A stretch of DNA of 64,000 nt from Pseudomonas kermanshahensis (GCF_014269205.2 NZ_JABWRY020000001.1:5400000-5463999), one strand, 5' to 3'; numbered from the stretch's first letter, positions 11,278-20,522 are shown. A program made the numbers and translations. Notes: generated by a model from the letters alone, not told the origin.

Positions 11278-11720
11278 TCGGCCCAGTTTCCGATATCCGC
11301 ATCCCTGTCTTCGCCGCCCGGTTGGCTGTCAGCGCCCAGCGAGTACAGGTCATAGCCCTGTCCGGAGCGCGTGCCGGGGTTGGCGTACTGATAGGGGGCA
11401 CCCCAAGGGTCGGACGCAGCAGTCTTGAGGTAGCCTTGCGTATTCCACTGGCGTGGCAGCGGGGCCACGGTCGGGCGTTTGACCAGCGCTTGCAGGCCTT
11501 GGGCTGTGGTCGGGTAGCGCCCGTTGTCCAGGCGGTAGATTTCCAGCGCAGTGGAGATGGACTGTATATCGGTGCGCGCTGCCGTGAGCTTGGCGTGATC
11601 CGGGCGGCTCATGACATTGGGCAGCACCAGCGCCCCCAGTACGCCCAGGATGATGACCACGACCATGATTTCGATAAGTGTGAAGCCGCGTTGCAAACGC
11701 CGTGTAGAGCCAAGGGGCAT
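11274..11720 (-). CDS. gspG: Type II secretion major pseudopilin GspG
   Basis: From ATG 11720 the product is 148 residues, typical for the major pseudopilin. The leader is MPLGSTRRLQRG, followed by FTLIEIMVVVIILGVLGALV. The family's C-terminal calcium-binding loop is recognisable in LGADSQPGGEDRDADIGNW. GspG polymerises into the pseudopilus that pushes substrates through GspD. Its start is 1 nt after the gspF stop. Confidence 0.92.
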   Translation of the reverse strand: MPLGSTRRLQRGFTLIEIMVVVIILGVLGALVLPNVMSRPDHAKLTAARTDIQSISTALEIYRLDNGRYPTTAQGLQALVKRPTVAPLPRQWNTQGYLKTAASDPWGAPYQYANPGTRSGQGYDLYSLGADSQPGGEDRDADIGNWAE

Positions 11721-11721
11721 G

Positions 11722-12927
11722 TCAGTTGACCAGTTGATTGAGGTTGAGAATGGGCAGCAGGATGGCCAACACGATGAACAGCACGATGCCACCCATCATC
11801 AGCAGCATCAGCGGCTCACACAGGCTCACCAGAAGCGAGATCCGCCCGGCGAGTTGTTTTTCCTGAAGGTCGGCGGCGCGTTCGAGCATGCTTTCAAGTT
11901 CGCCTGCCCGTTCGCCGCTGGCGATCATGTGCAGCATCAGTGCAGGCAATGCCTCGCTGCGCGCCAGGCTGCTGGCCAGGGACGCGCCTTCGGCGACCTC
12001 GCGGGCGGCCGTTTGCAAACGCTCACGCAACACCAGGTTGCCGACCACCCCGGCGCCGATGCTCATGGCCTCGACCAGCACCACGCCGCTTCTGCCCAGA
12101 ATCGCCAGGGTGCTGACGAAACGCGCGGCGTCACTGGTGCGGACCAGCTCCGCAAAACCCGGCAGGCGCAGCGCAATCGCATGCCAATGCCGCCGCCTTG
12201 CTGGCGCACGAAGCGCCAGGGCAATCACCGCCGCAAGCACCAACAACAGCACCACGGCCAGCAGGCCGTAGCGGCCGGTCGCATCGCTGAGGGCGATCAG
12301 TACTTGAGTTGCCAGGGGCAGTTGGGCATGGTCGCGGGCAAACGCCTGCACCACGTCAGGCACCACGTAGCCCAGCAGAAACCCTACGACCAGCAGCGAT
12401 ACGATCATCAGGATCAGCGGGTAGACCATCGCCAGCTGGACTTTCTGGCGCAGGGCCTGCTGGTTCTCGCCATGCCCGGCCAGGCGTTCGAGCACACCGG
12501 CCAGGTCACCCGAACGCTCGGCTGCCGCGACCGTTGCGCGATACACCACCGGGAAGGCCGAGGGGTAGCGCGCCAGCGCGTCGGCCAAGGTATTGCCTTC
12601 GGCCACACGCTCGGCCACGCCTAGCATTACCTGCCTGACTTGACGCTGGTGCTTCTGCACCGCTACTGCGTGCAGGGCCTCGGTCAACGGCATGCCCGCC
12701 TGCAGCAAGGTCGCCAGTTGCCGGGTCAACAGGCAACGACGCGCGAGGTTCAAGCGGTTGCTGCTGCGCACGGACGCAAAGGGCGATCGCCGTTGCGCCT
12801 CAATCGTCAAGACCACCAGCCCCTGCTCACGCAATTGCTGCCGCGCCTGGCGCGCACTGGTGGCGTCCAACATGCCGCGCTGGCGGGCGCCGGCAGCGCT
12901 CTGGGCTTGTTAACGAAAAACGGCCAT
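11722..12927 (-). pseudogene. gspF: gspF with in-frame TAA at codon 6 (possibly re-initiating at 12873)
   Basis: GspF is the polytopic inner-membrane platform protein of type II secretion. The natural start is ATG 12927, 2 nt after the gspE stop; it reads MAVFR, then TAA at 12912-12910, then QAQSAAGARQRG-MLDATSARQARQQLREQG in the same frame. Family members start like MAxFxYxAxDxxGxxxxGxLxA, so the stop replaces the conserved Tyr; TAC/TAT to TAA is one base change. The rest is intact: two T2SSF domains (RQLATLLQAGMPLTEAL and FVSTLAILGRSGVVLVEAM) and three membrane helices. The next ATG, at 12873, would give 383 residues lacking only 18, but has no good ribosome-binding site. It could be a real lesion, a weakly expressed short form, or a sequencing error. 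Confidence 0.75.
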
Positions 12928-12929
12928 GC

Positions 12930-14393
12930 TCAGTCCTGGCCCGTCACGCGCAGCAGTTCCTCGACGCTGGTCTGGCCAAGGCACACACGCTCGACGCCAT
13001 GCTGGAACAGGCTCGGCGTATCGCTGCGGATCAGCTCACGCATGTGCGCCTGCGAGGCACGCCCGTGAATGGCCTGAGCCAGTGCGGGGTTGACCACGAC
13101 CATCTCGTGCAAGGCCACGCGCCCGCTGTAGCCCAACTGGCACTCAATACACCCTGCGGCCTTATACAGTTGCGTGGGTAACGTCGCGGGGTTGCCCAGG
13201 GCATTCGCCGTAGCGTCGTCCACTGCGTAGGCGACCTTGCAGTGCGGGCACAGCACCCGCACCAGCCGCTGGGCCATGACACCGGCAAGGGAAGACGCCA
13301 GCAGGCAGGTATCCACGCCCATGTCCGCCAAACGGGTAATGGCCCCCAGGGCACTGTTGGTGTGCAGGGTCGAGAGCACCAGGTGCCCTGTCAGCGAGGC
13401 CTGCACGGCGATATCGGCGGTTTCCCGGTCGCGGATCTCACCCACCATGACCACGTCCGGGTCCTGGCGAAGAATGGCCCGCAACCCGCGAGAAAAGGTC
13501 ATCTGGACCTTGGTGTTGACCTGCGTCTGGCCGATGCCGGGCAGGTGATATTCGATGGGGTCCTCGACGGTGAGGATGTTGCGCGACGTCTGGTTGAGCA
13601 CCGAGAGCGCCGTGTAAAGCGTGGTGGTCTTGCCGGAGCCGGTCGGCCCGGTCACCAGGAAAATGCCGTGGGGTTTTTCCAGCATGCCCAAAAACCCACG
13701 GCGCACCGACGCCTGCATCTGCATGTGTTCCACGTCCAGGCGCACCGCCTGTTTGTCCAGCAAGCGCAGCACTACCCGCTCACCATGGGCAGCGGGTAAG
13801 GTCGACACCCGCACATCCACTTCATGGCCTGCCAGGCGCAGGCTTATGCGACCGTCCTGCGGCACACGCTTTTCGGCAATGTCCAGGCGAGCCATGACCT
13901 TGATTCGCGATACCAGCAACGCGGCCAGCGCCCTTGGTGGCGTCAGCACTTCACGCAGGACCCCATCGATGCGCATGCGCACGCGCAACTGCTGCTCGAA
14001 GGTTTCCAGGTGAATGTCCGAGGCGCGCGACCTGACGGCTTCGCTGAGCAACGCATTGAGCAAGCGGATGATCGGCGCGTCGTCCTGTTGATCGAGCAGG
14101 TCGCTGGTCTGCGGCAACGCCTCAGCCAGGCGGGTCAGGTCGATTTGCTGGTCGAGCCTCTGGATCACCGTCTGCGCCGCATCCTGCGCGCCGCCGTAGC
14201 AAAGGGCGAGCTGCGCGGCAAACTCGCCTTCATCCACCAGGCGCAACGGCCAGTGGTTGCCCACCAGGCGCAACGCCTCTGACAGCGCATCCAGCGATGC
14301 GTTATCGCGCATCAGCAAAGCGGGCTTGGCGGCCTGTTGGGCCAGGAGGACGCCGTGGCGCCGGGCGAAGTGGAACGGCAACAACTCACTCAC
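12930..14393 (-). CDS. gspE: Type II secretion ATPase GspE
   Basis: The 487-residue ATPase powers pseudopilus assembly from the cytoplasmic face. Visible motifs are the Walker A GPTGSGKTTTLYTAL (about residue 249), the Asp box ILTVEDPIEY, the Walker B region RAILRQDPDVVMVGEIRD, the His box TGHLVLSTLHTNSA, and a tetracysteine zinc-binding element (CPHC...CIEC). It overlaps gspD by 4 nt (ATGA). All catalytic motifs are intact. Confidence 0.95.
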   Translation of the reverse strand: MSELLPFHFARRHGVLLAQQAAKPALLMRDNASLDALSEALRLVGNHWPLRLVDEGEFAAQLALCYGGAQDAAQTVIQRLDQQIDLTRLAEALPQTSDLLDQQDDAPIIRLLNALLSEAVRSRASDIHLETFEQQLRVRMRIDGVLREVLTPPRALAALLVSRIKVMARLDIAEKRVPQDGRISLRLAGHEVDVRVSTLPAAHGERVVLRLLDKQAVRLDVEHMQMQASVRRGFLGMLEKPHGIFLVTGPTGSGKTTTLYTALSVLNQTSRNILTVEDPIEYHLPGIGQTQVNTKVQMTFSRGLRAILRQDPDVVMVGEIRDRETADIAVQASLTGHLVLSTLHTNSALGAITRLADMGVDTCLLASSLAGVMAQRLVRVLCPHCKVAYAVDDATANALGNPATLPTQLYKAAGCIECQLGYSGRVALHEMVVVNPALAQAIHGRASQAHMRELIRSDTPSLFQHGVERVCLGQTSVEELLRVTGQD

Positions 14394-16231
14394 AAGCCGG
14401 CCTCCTCGACAGTGGGCAGGCGGCGGACATCGAACAGGCGCTGAGGGTCTTGCGGCACGTTCGAAGGGTCGGCTGCGCGCACGTCGTCATACGCCCGGCG
14501 CCCTGCTTCGATCAGCTCAGCCTCACCACGCAAAATGGTTGGCCGCAGGAATACCATCAGGTTGGTCTTTTCCTGGGTGTCCCGGGTCCAGCGAAACAAC
14601 CCGCCCACCCACGGTATGCGGCTAAGCAGAGGGACACCACGCTGCTCGGTACGTATGCTGTCCTTGATCAAACCGCCAATCACGATGATCTCGCCATCGG
14701 CGGCGAGGATGGTGCTCTTGAGCGTTCGCTTGTTGGTGATCAGGTCACCCTCGACCGTGCTCGGCGCCAGTTCGGAGCTTTCCTGCTCGACTTCCAGGCG
14801 CAGGCTGCGGCCTTCATTGATGTGCGGGCGGACCTTCAGGCTGATGCCGATGTCCTTGCGTTCGACGGTGGTGAACGGGTTGTCCGCGCCGCTGCCCGCT
14901 GTGGTGTAGGAGCCGGTCTTGAAGGGCACGTTCTGGCCCACCAGGATGTGTGCCTCCTGGTTGTCCAGGGTCAGCAGGCTTGGGGTTGAGAGCAGATTGC
15001 TCCGGCTATTGCTGGCCAGCGCGGAGACCAGCAGCCCGAAGCGGTCGGAGCCTATCGCCAGCGCCGCGCCGCTGGGCAAGGCCTTCTCCGGCCCCAACAG
15101 GTTCGCCAATGAAGTACCGCTGTCAGGGAAGGTCACCCCGCCCTTCACGCTCCCGGTATCGACGCCCCATTGCAGCCCCAAGGCTTCGTTGATGTCGCCA
15201 CTGACTTCGACGATTGCCGCATGTATCAACACCTGCGCACGAGGCTGATCCAGCTGCTGGATAATCTGTACCACGCTGCCCAAGGTCTGAGGCTCGCCTA
15301 ACAGCACCAACGCATTCTGGCTGGTATCGGCTTTGACCATGGCCCCTGCCGCCAGCGGCTGGCCCAAGCTTTCCGTGCCCGCCTTGCCATCCAGGCGCTT
15401 GCCGACTTCACCCAGCACCTCGGCCAATTGCTCGGCGTTGCCATGCTGAAGACGCACCACCCGCCAGTTTTGCGATGACGCAGGCGCAGGGGCATCGAGG
15501 TCGTTGGTCAGTTGCGCCAGGCGTTGGCGAGCCTTTGCCGGGCCGAGAATCAACAGACGATTGCCACGCGGGTCGAGCAGCACCCGAACACCGCTGTCCG
15601 GGCCGCCCGCAGACGCTTCGACCACCGGCAGCACGTCACTGGCCTGGGCGGTGCGCAGGGTCACCAGTTCGTAGTCGTGCCGCTGGCCGCTGTCGAGTTG
15701 CACAACCAGGGCTTGCAGGCGATCGAGGTTGGCAGCCGAATCGGTAACCACCAGGGCATTGGCTGAACTGGACGGGCCGATGTAACCGTTGCTCGATACC
15801 AACGGCCGCAGCAGCCCGGCCAGGTCAGCGGCAATGCTGCCGGAGAGGGTGAATACCCGTGTGGTGAATGCCGAAGGGATCGCATCGACCTGTTGGTTGG
15901 CCCAGGCCTTGGCTTCACTGGCCGGCAGCACCAACAGCCGATCACCGTCGTTGACTGCAGCAAAACCTTGGGCATTGAGCACGGAGTAAAACAGCCGTCG
16001 AATGCCCTCGCGGTCATGCGCTTGATTGGACAGTACCGTGATACGGCCTTGAACACGCGGGTCGAGCACGATCGTCTGGTCGAGGATCGCCCCTACCTCG
16101 CGCACCACATCACGCACATCGGCGTCGCTCATTGCCAACTGCCAGGTAGGCTCATCAGCCAAGATCAGCGGGCTGGCCAGGGTCATGCAGGCACCGAACG
16201 TCGCAACGCGCAGGTATCGTTTGAAAGTCAT
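14390..16231 (-). CDS. gspD: Type II secretion outer-membrane secretin GspD
   Basis: The 613-residue secretin has a Sec signal peptide (MTFKRYLRVATFGACMTLAS, cleaved near SPLILA-DEP). An N0 domain (WQLAMSDADVRDVVREVGAI) follows, then N1-N3 repeats and the secretin core ending in GVPLLSRIPWVGGLFR. It forms the 15-fold outer-membrane gate. No pilotin gene is visible nearby. It overlaps gspC by 4 nt. Confidence 0.95.
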   Translation of the reverse strand: MTFKRYLRVATFGACMTLASPLILADEPTWQLAMSDADVRDVVREVGAILDQTIVLDPRVQGRITVLSNQAHDREGIRRLFYSVLNAQGFAAVNDGDRLLVLPASEAKAWANQQVDAIPSAFTTRVFTLSGSIAADLAGLLRPLVSSNGYIGPSSSANALVVTDSAANLDRLQALVVQLDSGQRHDYELVTLRTAQASDVLPVVEASAGGPDSGVRVLLDPRGNRLLILGPAKARQRLAQLTNDLDAPAPASSQNWRVVRLQHGNAEQLAEVLGEVGKRLDGKAGTESLGQPLAAGAMVKADTSQNALVLLGEPQTLGSVVQIIQQLDQPRAQVLIHAAIVEVSGDINEALGLQWGVDTGSVKGGVTFPDSGTSLANLLGPEKALPSGAALAIGSDRFGLLVSALASNSRSNLLSTPSLLTLDNQEAHILVGQNVPFKTGSYTTAGSGADNPFTTVERKDIGISLKVRPHINEGRSLRLEVEQESSELAPSTVEGDLITNKRTLKSTILAADGEIIVIGGLIKDSIRTEQRGVPLLSRIPWVGGLFRWTRDTQEKTNLMVFLRPTILRGEAELIEAGRRAYDDVRAADPSNVPQDPQRLFDVRRLPTVEEAGL

Positions 16232-16725
16232 TGCACCTCCCGCAACAAGCGGGGTGAATCAGCAGCGACACGGCCGGGGGTGGCCGTGTTACCAGTGGGG
16301 TGGAAGAGCGTGGTGTGAGTGCCAGACAGCGTTACGACTTCCTCACGGCCATCGACCCAGAGCGTGATGGAACGCACACCGATGCGCCTTAGCACACTGC
16401 CGCCCGCAAGCCTGTCGCCAACCCGGTGCACGCCTTCGCCCTCGCGGCTAGCCACCAGCGCCCAGGCATCGCCGCGGCTGGAAACAAAGCACGCCTTGAG
16501 CACGATGCCGGCTTGGTTCGAGGACTGCTGGCCAGGTGCACTGAAACCAAATGCCAGCGCCAGCGCTGCAGTGGACAGGGGCTGCTCCGGTGCAGGTGGC
16601 GCAGTGGTCGCGTGTGCCTGCACAGCAGATGCGTCGATACCTGGGCGCGCCATTTCACGCACGCCCAGGATGACCACAGCCACCAGCAGCATTGCAATCC
16701 AGGGCAGATAGGAAGAGCGTTTCAT
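16228..16725 (-). CDS. gspC: GspC-like type II secretion protein, short form
   Basis: The 165-residue protein has one N-terminal membrane helix (YLPWIAMLLVAVVILGVREM), a Pro/Ala-rich linker, and a homology-region domain (about residues 75-160: IVLKACFVSSRGDAWALVAS, then GVHRVGDRL). GspC normally links the inner-membrane platform to the secretin N0 domain and is ~270 residues with a C-terminal PDZ domain; none is present here. It starts 4 nt after the b561 gene and overlaps gspD by 4 nt. Position and the homology-region fold support GspC; GspN/PulP-like naming is the alternative. Confidence 0.75.
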   Translation of the reverse strand: MKRSSYLPWIAMLLVAVVILGVREMARPGIDASAVQAHATTAPPAPEQPLSTAALALAFGFSAPGQQSSNQAGIVLKACFVSSRGDAWALVASREGEGVHRVGDRLAGGSVLRRIGVRSITLWVDGREEVVTLSGTHTTLFHPTGNTATPGRVAADSPRLLREVQ

Positions 16726-16729
16726 GGGT

Positions 16730-17242
16730 TCAAGGCAACATCCGACGCAATACGCGTCGCCCGCTGAGCTCATGGAAAACCACTGCACCAACGTGCAGCA
16801 ACACGCCCAGTGCCAACAGAGAACTCGCCACGATGTGCAGCTTCGACCACGCGGCCAGCCAGAACCAATCGCTCAACAGGGGGGCCAAGGTAAACCAGCC
16901 AAATACGTCGATTGGCCCGTCCATCATCAGCACGCCGGACAACAGCACCACGGCCGTCACCCAATAAAGGCCTTCATGAACCAGGTGGGCGATCAACTGC
17001 CCGGCGGGGTCATCATGTACAGCGCCTGGCCTGGGTTTAAACAAGCGAACCAGCCAGCGCACCAGGAACAGGGGAATGAAAAGGGTCGTCAGGCTGACGT
17101 TGACGAAGCCAATGAGGCTGGCAGTAGTGGGCTCAACATCGAAAATTGCAACGTAAAAGCCACTGACCAGCGCCCAGACGATCACCACGGCAGAGACCCA
17201 GTGCAACAGCACCTGCTGCCAGCAATACTTGTGTTCATGCAT
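16730..17242 (-). CDS. Cytochrome b561-like membrane protein
   Basis: The 170-residue protein has four predicted membrane helices and intramembrane histidines placed as in di-haem CybB-type b561 proteins: LLHW near residue 14, LVHEGLYW, WSKLHIVAS, and LLHVGAVVFHE. These proteins pass electrons from the quinol pool or another donor across the membrane. The gene sits between an LPMO gene and gspC in the same orientation, 4 nt from gspC. This makes it a candidate electron supplier for the copper enzyme, which is an inference. A general membrane redox role is the alternative. Confidence 0.8.
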   Translation of the reverse strand: MHEHKYCWQQVLLHWVSAVVIVWALVSGFYVAIFDVEPTTASLIGFVNVSLTTLFIPLFLVRWLVRLFKPRPGAVHDDPAGQLIAHLVHEGLYWVTAVVLLSGVLMMDGPIDVFGWFTLAPLLSDWFWLAAWSKLHIVASSLLALGVLLHVGAVVFHELSGRRVLRRMLP

Positions 17243-17260
17243 TGAAAGTACCCAGGCTGG

Positions 17261-17287
17261 CCTGGCAGCCCATCACGGGCTGCCAGG
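17261..17287 (-). promoter_or_regulatory. Perfect hairpin between the LPMO and b561 genes
   Basis: CCTGGCAGCCC (17261-17271) pairs with GGGCTGCCAGG (17277-17287) around a 5-nt loop. It lies 10 nt after the LPMO stop, within the 55-nt gap. On the minus strand no T-run follows, so an mRNA-stabilising or processing hairpin, or a leaky terminator, fits better than a full terminator. Confidence 0.5.
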
Positions 17288-17297
17288 GCCAACTCCT

Positions 17298-18764
17298 TTA
17301 TCGCTTGATCCAGGCGTCTTGCCAGTGGCTGCCTACACCAGGCTCATACTGCGTGGCACTTTCCGAATAGGTCTTGCACCAGCCTTCGTAGGGGAACGGC
17401 TTGCATTCAAAGACGTCGCCGGTCTTGGGCTGCAGGACCCGCGTGCCGGCTTTATAGCTGGCGATCGACTGCGGAAATTCGAAGTCGTAGCCTTCGCTGC
17501 CTGCGGCTTTCAACTGGACCGTGCGCTCTTCCTGCAGCAGTACGCGACCGCTTTTGTTGACGCCTACGACCTTGAGCAGGTGCTCGCCTGCGGTACTTTC
17601 GACCGGTACTGCAACTGGGCTGGTAGTGGCATCGACGTCCTGCTCAACGAAGCCGACCTGCTGATTGGCGGCGTCAAACAGGCGAGTAGTGAGCTGCAAC
17701 TGACGGTTGGTCATGACGGTGAAGTCCAGGATGGTCTTGCCGTCGGTCAGGGTATAGTCAGGCTTGAGGCCATGCAGGTGAAGGTAGCTATCGTCCACCG
17801 GTGTCCCTTCGATCTCCAGTTGATAGCTCGTGATTTCGGTTTCTGGTTTGGCATAGATGTTATTGATGCCCGGCATCGGCTTGATGATGCCTTCGCTACC
17901 GATTCGGCCGGCTTGTACTAGGTTCTGAGTCTCATTGATGCGCTTGGCGAGCTTGAGCGACCAGTTATCCTTTTTGGCCTCCTCGGCATGTTCAATGTCA
18001 ATGCTGACGCTGTACTGCGGGCTTTCCGACGTACCCACGAAGGCTCGGGCCTTGACCTTGTCGCCGACCTGCAAGTGCCGATTTGGATTGATGCTGCCTA
18101 CGTGCGGCCATTCTGGCGCGGGTCCGCCCTCGGCCTGGATATCCACGTCCATGACGTCATGGAAAGCAGCTGCGGTATCGTCAATGGTCCAGAGACCCAG
18201 AATAACGTGATGCCCGGTGCGGTCAGCCGGCAGCGTGCACTGATGCTTTTCAAGGGCCGGGCCTGTCATGGGCTGGCCTTCTCCCCGAGCAGGTTTGCCT
18301 TGGCCATCGACCTCGCAGAATGGCGTTAACTCGAATGCCTCGCGGCTCAACGCCACGTTCGGATTCCAGTTGGGTTTGGTGATGAAGTATTCCCACTTAG
18401 TGGTTTTATGCCCAACTGCGTAGTACCAGTCGAACGCGACTTGCCTATCTCGAATGGGCGTCAAATGCCAACGGCCGGCCGTTTGCTCATCGAGCAGGGC
18501 AAAACTGGTGAGCTCACCACTCGCAATCTTACCGTCGGCGGGCCCGCGTTGCGGGAAGCCTTTAGGCCCTTCACCGACAGATTGCGGCTCGTACATGGCT
18601 GGACCACAGCCACTGTTCAAGCCCGATTGACAGGCGTACGCGCGGGAGGGTGGGTTAGAGGTATAGCCATGGGCATTGGCCAGTTGCACATGCAGGCCAG
18701 CCCCAGCAATAGCCACCCAGGCACTACTGGCAACTAATTTACGCAGGTTTTTTCTTGTATTCAT
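17298..18764 (-). CDS. gbpA: GbpA-type AA10 lytic polysaccharide monooxygenase, chitin-binding
   Basis: The 488-residue precursor has a Sec signal peptide ending ANA-H, so the mature protein starts with His32, the first ligand of the copper histidine brace; the second is His119 in YYAVGHKTTKW. The axial Phe lies in TAAAFHDV. The AA10 domain (about 32-205) shares EPQSV, KGFPQ-GPADG-IAS, YFITKPNW and TPFC with CBP21 and GbpA. Two GbpA-like middle domains and a C-terminal chitin-binding module (about 425-488, YKAGTRVLQPKTGDVFECKP) follow. These enzymes cleave crystalline chitin oxidatively and are secreted by type II systems. The ATG at 18764 was chosen because it directly precedes the basic signal-peptide n-region. 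The adjacent gsp operon suggests it is the cognate substrate. Confidence 0.93.
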   Translation of the reverse strand: MNTRKNLRKLVASSAWVAIAGAGLHVQLANAHGYTSNPPSRAYACQSGLNSGCGPAMYEPQSVGEGPKGFPQRGPADGKIASGELTSFALLDEQTAGRWHLTPIRDRQVAFDWYYAVGHKTTKWEYFITKPNWNPNVALSREAFELTPFCEVDGQGKPARGEGQPMTGPALEKHQCTLPADRTGHHVILGLWTIDDTAAAFHDVMDVDIQAEGGPAPEWPHVGSINPNRHLQVGDKVKARAFVGTSESPQYSVSIDIEHAEEAKKDNWSLKLAKRINETQNLVQAGRIGSEGIIKPMPGINNIYAKPETEITSYQLEIEGTPVDDSYLHLHGLKPDYTLTDGKTILDFTVMTNRQLQLTTRLFDAANQQVGFVEQDVDATTSPVAVPVESTAGEHLLKVVGVNKSGRVLLQEERTVQLKAAGSEGYDFEFPQSIASYKAGTRVLQPKTGDVFECKPFPYEGWCKTYSESATQYEPGVGSHWQDAWIKR

Positions 18765-18894
18765 CGGGCACTCCGGACGCTTGGATGAGCGGTCAGGAGC
18801 GGCAACTCCCGACAGACGTACCAAAGTCTAAAGACGCGTCCGGCACCGATATGTAGGAATAAGCTAGCGAACTAGTCAGTTTGCTCTTGCTGAT

Positions 18895-19242
18895 TCAGTT
18901 AACAATTTCTACCAGGTCGACATCCACTTCCCGGCTCATCAGGTGTTTTTCCACCTCACCGGTGATTTTGACCTTGGTCTTTTCATTGAACGGAGTAGCC
19001 GGCAAGTCTTCATTGTCGATCTCGACGGTAATCGTGCCGTTGTTGTCCTTGAACTCGTACTTATCGTCGTTGTTGATCTTCTTGGTCACATACCCCTCCA
19101 GCACCACCGGCGTGTCATCGGCGGCGTCCTTGGCAGCGGCCACGGTGGTCACCGGCTGGGCGCCCGGGCCGGTGTAGCCCGCTGCCAGTGCGGCGGTGCT
19201 GAACAAAGGGGCGAGGATCAGGGCGAGGTAACGGGCTTTCAT
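18895..19242 (-). CDS. ygiW: YgiW/YdeI-family periplasmic stress protein (BOF domain)
   Basis: The 115-residue protein has a signal peptide (MKARYLALILAPLFSTAALA-AGY) followed by one OB-fold BOF domain: VVLEGYVTKKINNDDKYEFKD, then ITVEIDNEDLPATPF and VKITGEVEKHLMSREVDVD. Members are linked to tolerance of peroxide, cadmium and antimicrobial peptides. It is monocistronic, between hemE (same strand, separated by a terminator) and the LPMO gene. Confidence 0.85.
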   Translation of the reverse strand: MKARYLALILAPLFSTAALAAGYTGPGAQPVTTVAAAKDAADDTPVVLEGYVTKKINNDDKYEFKDNNGTITVEIDNEDLPATPFNEKTKVKITGEVEKHLMSREVDVDLVEIVN

Positions 19243-19310
19243 AAGATCAGGTCCTGTTTCGGTTTCGATGGGACCAGATTAACGACGATCGCTGAATTCA
19301 AACTTAATAC

Positions 19311-19340
19311 AAAAAACCCGGCATCAAGGCCGGGTTTTTT
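19311..19340. terminator. Rho-independent terminator after hemE
   Basis: CCCGGC (19317-19322) pairs with GCCGGG (19329-19334), flanked by six A and six T, so it can act on either strand. It lies 16 nt beyond the hemE stop and separates hemE from ygiW. Confidence 0.9.
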
Positions 19341-19355
19341 GTGCAGTGCATCAAA

Positions 19356-20420
19356 TCACTGGTGGTATTGCGCCGACAACTCGTGCACGGCGTTGATGAA
19401 CGCACCGGCGTGCTCTGGGTCGACTTCCGGGGTAATACCGTGGCCGAGGTTGAACACATGGCCGGTGCCCTTGCCGTAGCTGGCCAGAATACGCGCCACT
19501 TCCTTGCGGATGGCTTCGGGCTTGGCGTACAGCACGGTTGGGTCCATGTTGCCCTGCAGCGCAACCTTGTCACCGACACGGCGGCGCGCATCGCCGATCT
19601 CGCAGGTCCAGTCCAGGCCCAGTGCATCGGCACCGGCTTCGGCGATGCTTTCCAGCCACATGCCGCCGTTTTTGGTGAACAGAATGACCGGCACCTTGCG
19701 CCCGTCGTGCTCGCGGATCAGCCCGCTGACGATCTTGCGCATGTAGGCCAGCGAGAACTCCTGGTAGGCCGCCGCCGACAGGTTGCCGCCCCAGGTGTCG
19801 AAGATCTGCACAGCCTGGGCACCGGCCAGGATCTGGCCGTTGAGGTAGCTGGTGACCGACTGGGCCAGCTTGTCCAGCAACAGGTGCAGGGCTTGCGGGT
19901 TGTCGTAGGCCATGGCCTTGGTCTTGCGGAAGTCCTTGGACGAACCGCCTTCGACCATGTAAGTGGCCAGGGTCCATGGGCTGCCCGAGAAGCCAATCAG
20001 CGGGACACGGCCGTTGAGCTCGCGACGGATGGTGCTGACGGCGTCCATCACATAGCCCAAGTCCTTCTGCGGATCAGGGATCGGCAGTGCCTCGATGTCG
20101 GCCGGGGTGCTGATGACTTTCTTGAAGCGCGGGCCTTCGCCGGTTTCGAAGTACAGGCCAAGGCCCATGGCATCGGGGATGGTGAGGATGTCCGAGAACA
20201 AGATCGCCGCGTCCAGTGGGTAGCGGTCCAGCGGCTGCAGGGTGACCTCGCAGGCGAACTGCGGGTTCATGCACAGGCTCATGAAGTCACCGGCCTTGGC
20301 ACGGCTGGCGCGGTACTCCGGCAGGTAACGGCCAGCCTGGCGCATCATCCAGACCGGGGTGACGTCTACGGGTTGCTTGAGCAGTGCACGCAGGAAACGA
20401 TCGTTCTTCAGGGCAGTCAT
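19356..20420 (-). CDS. hemE: Uroporphyrinogen decarboxylase
   Basis: HemE decarboxylates uroporphyrinogen III to coproporphyrinogen III in haem synthesis. The 354-residue protein carries the signatures [16 protein letters not shown] (substrate-binding Arg residues) and [19 protein letters not shown] (catalytic Asp), plus [16 protein letters not shown]. The ATG at 20420 gives the usual N-terminus [18 protein letters not shown] pair and a palindromic operator-like site lie upstream. Confidence 0.97.
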   Translation of the reverse strand: MTALKNDRFLRALLKQPVDVTPVWMMRQAGRYLPEYRASRAKAGDFMSLCMNPQFACEVTLQPLDRYPLDAAILFSDILTIPDAMGLGLYFETGEGPRFKKVISTPADIEALPIPDPQKDLGYVMDAVSTIRRELNGRVPLIGFSGSPWTLATYMVEGGSSKDFRKTKAMAYDNPQALHLLLDKLAQSVTSYLNGQILAGAQAVQIFDTWGGNLSAAAYQEFSLAYMRKIVSGLIREHDGRKVPVILFTKNGGMWLESIAEAGADALGLDWTCEIGDARRRVGDKVALQGNMDPTVLYAKPEAIRKEVARILASYGKGTGHVFNLGHGITPEVDPEHAGAFINAVHELSAQYHQ

Positions 20421-20522
20421 GTCGGCATCCGGCAAAAAAGTGCGGGCATTTTCTCAGACGCCAGCACAAAAGGCACGGCCAAGGCCATGCGTTTTGTCTA
20501 TTGGGTGCCTTGGATCAAGCAA

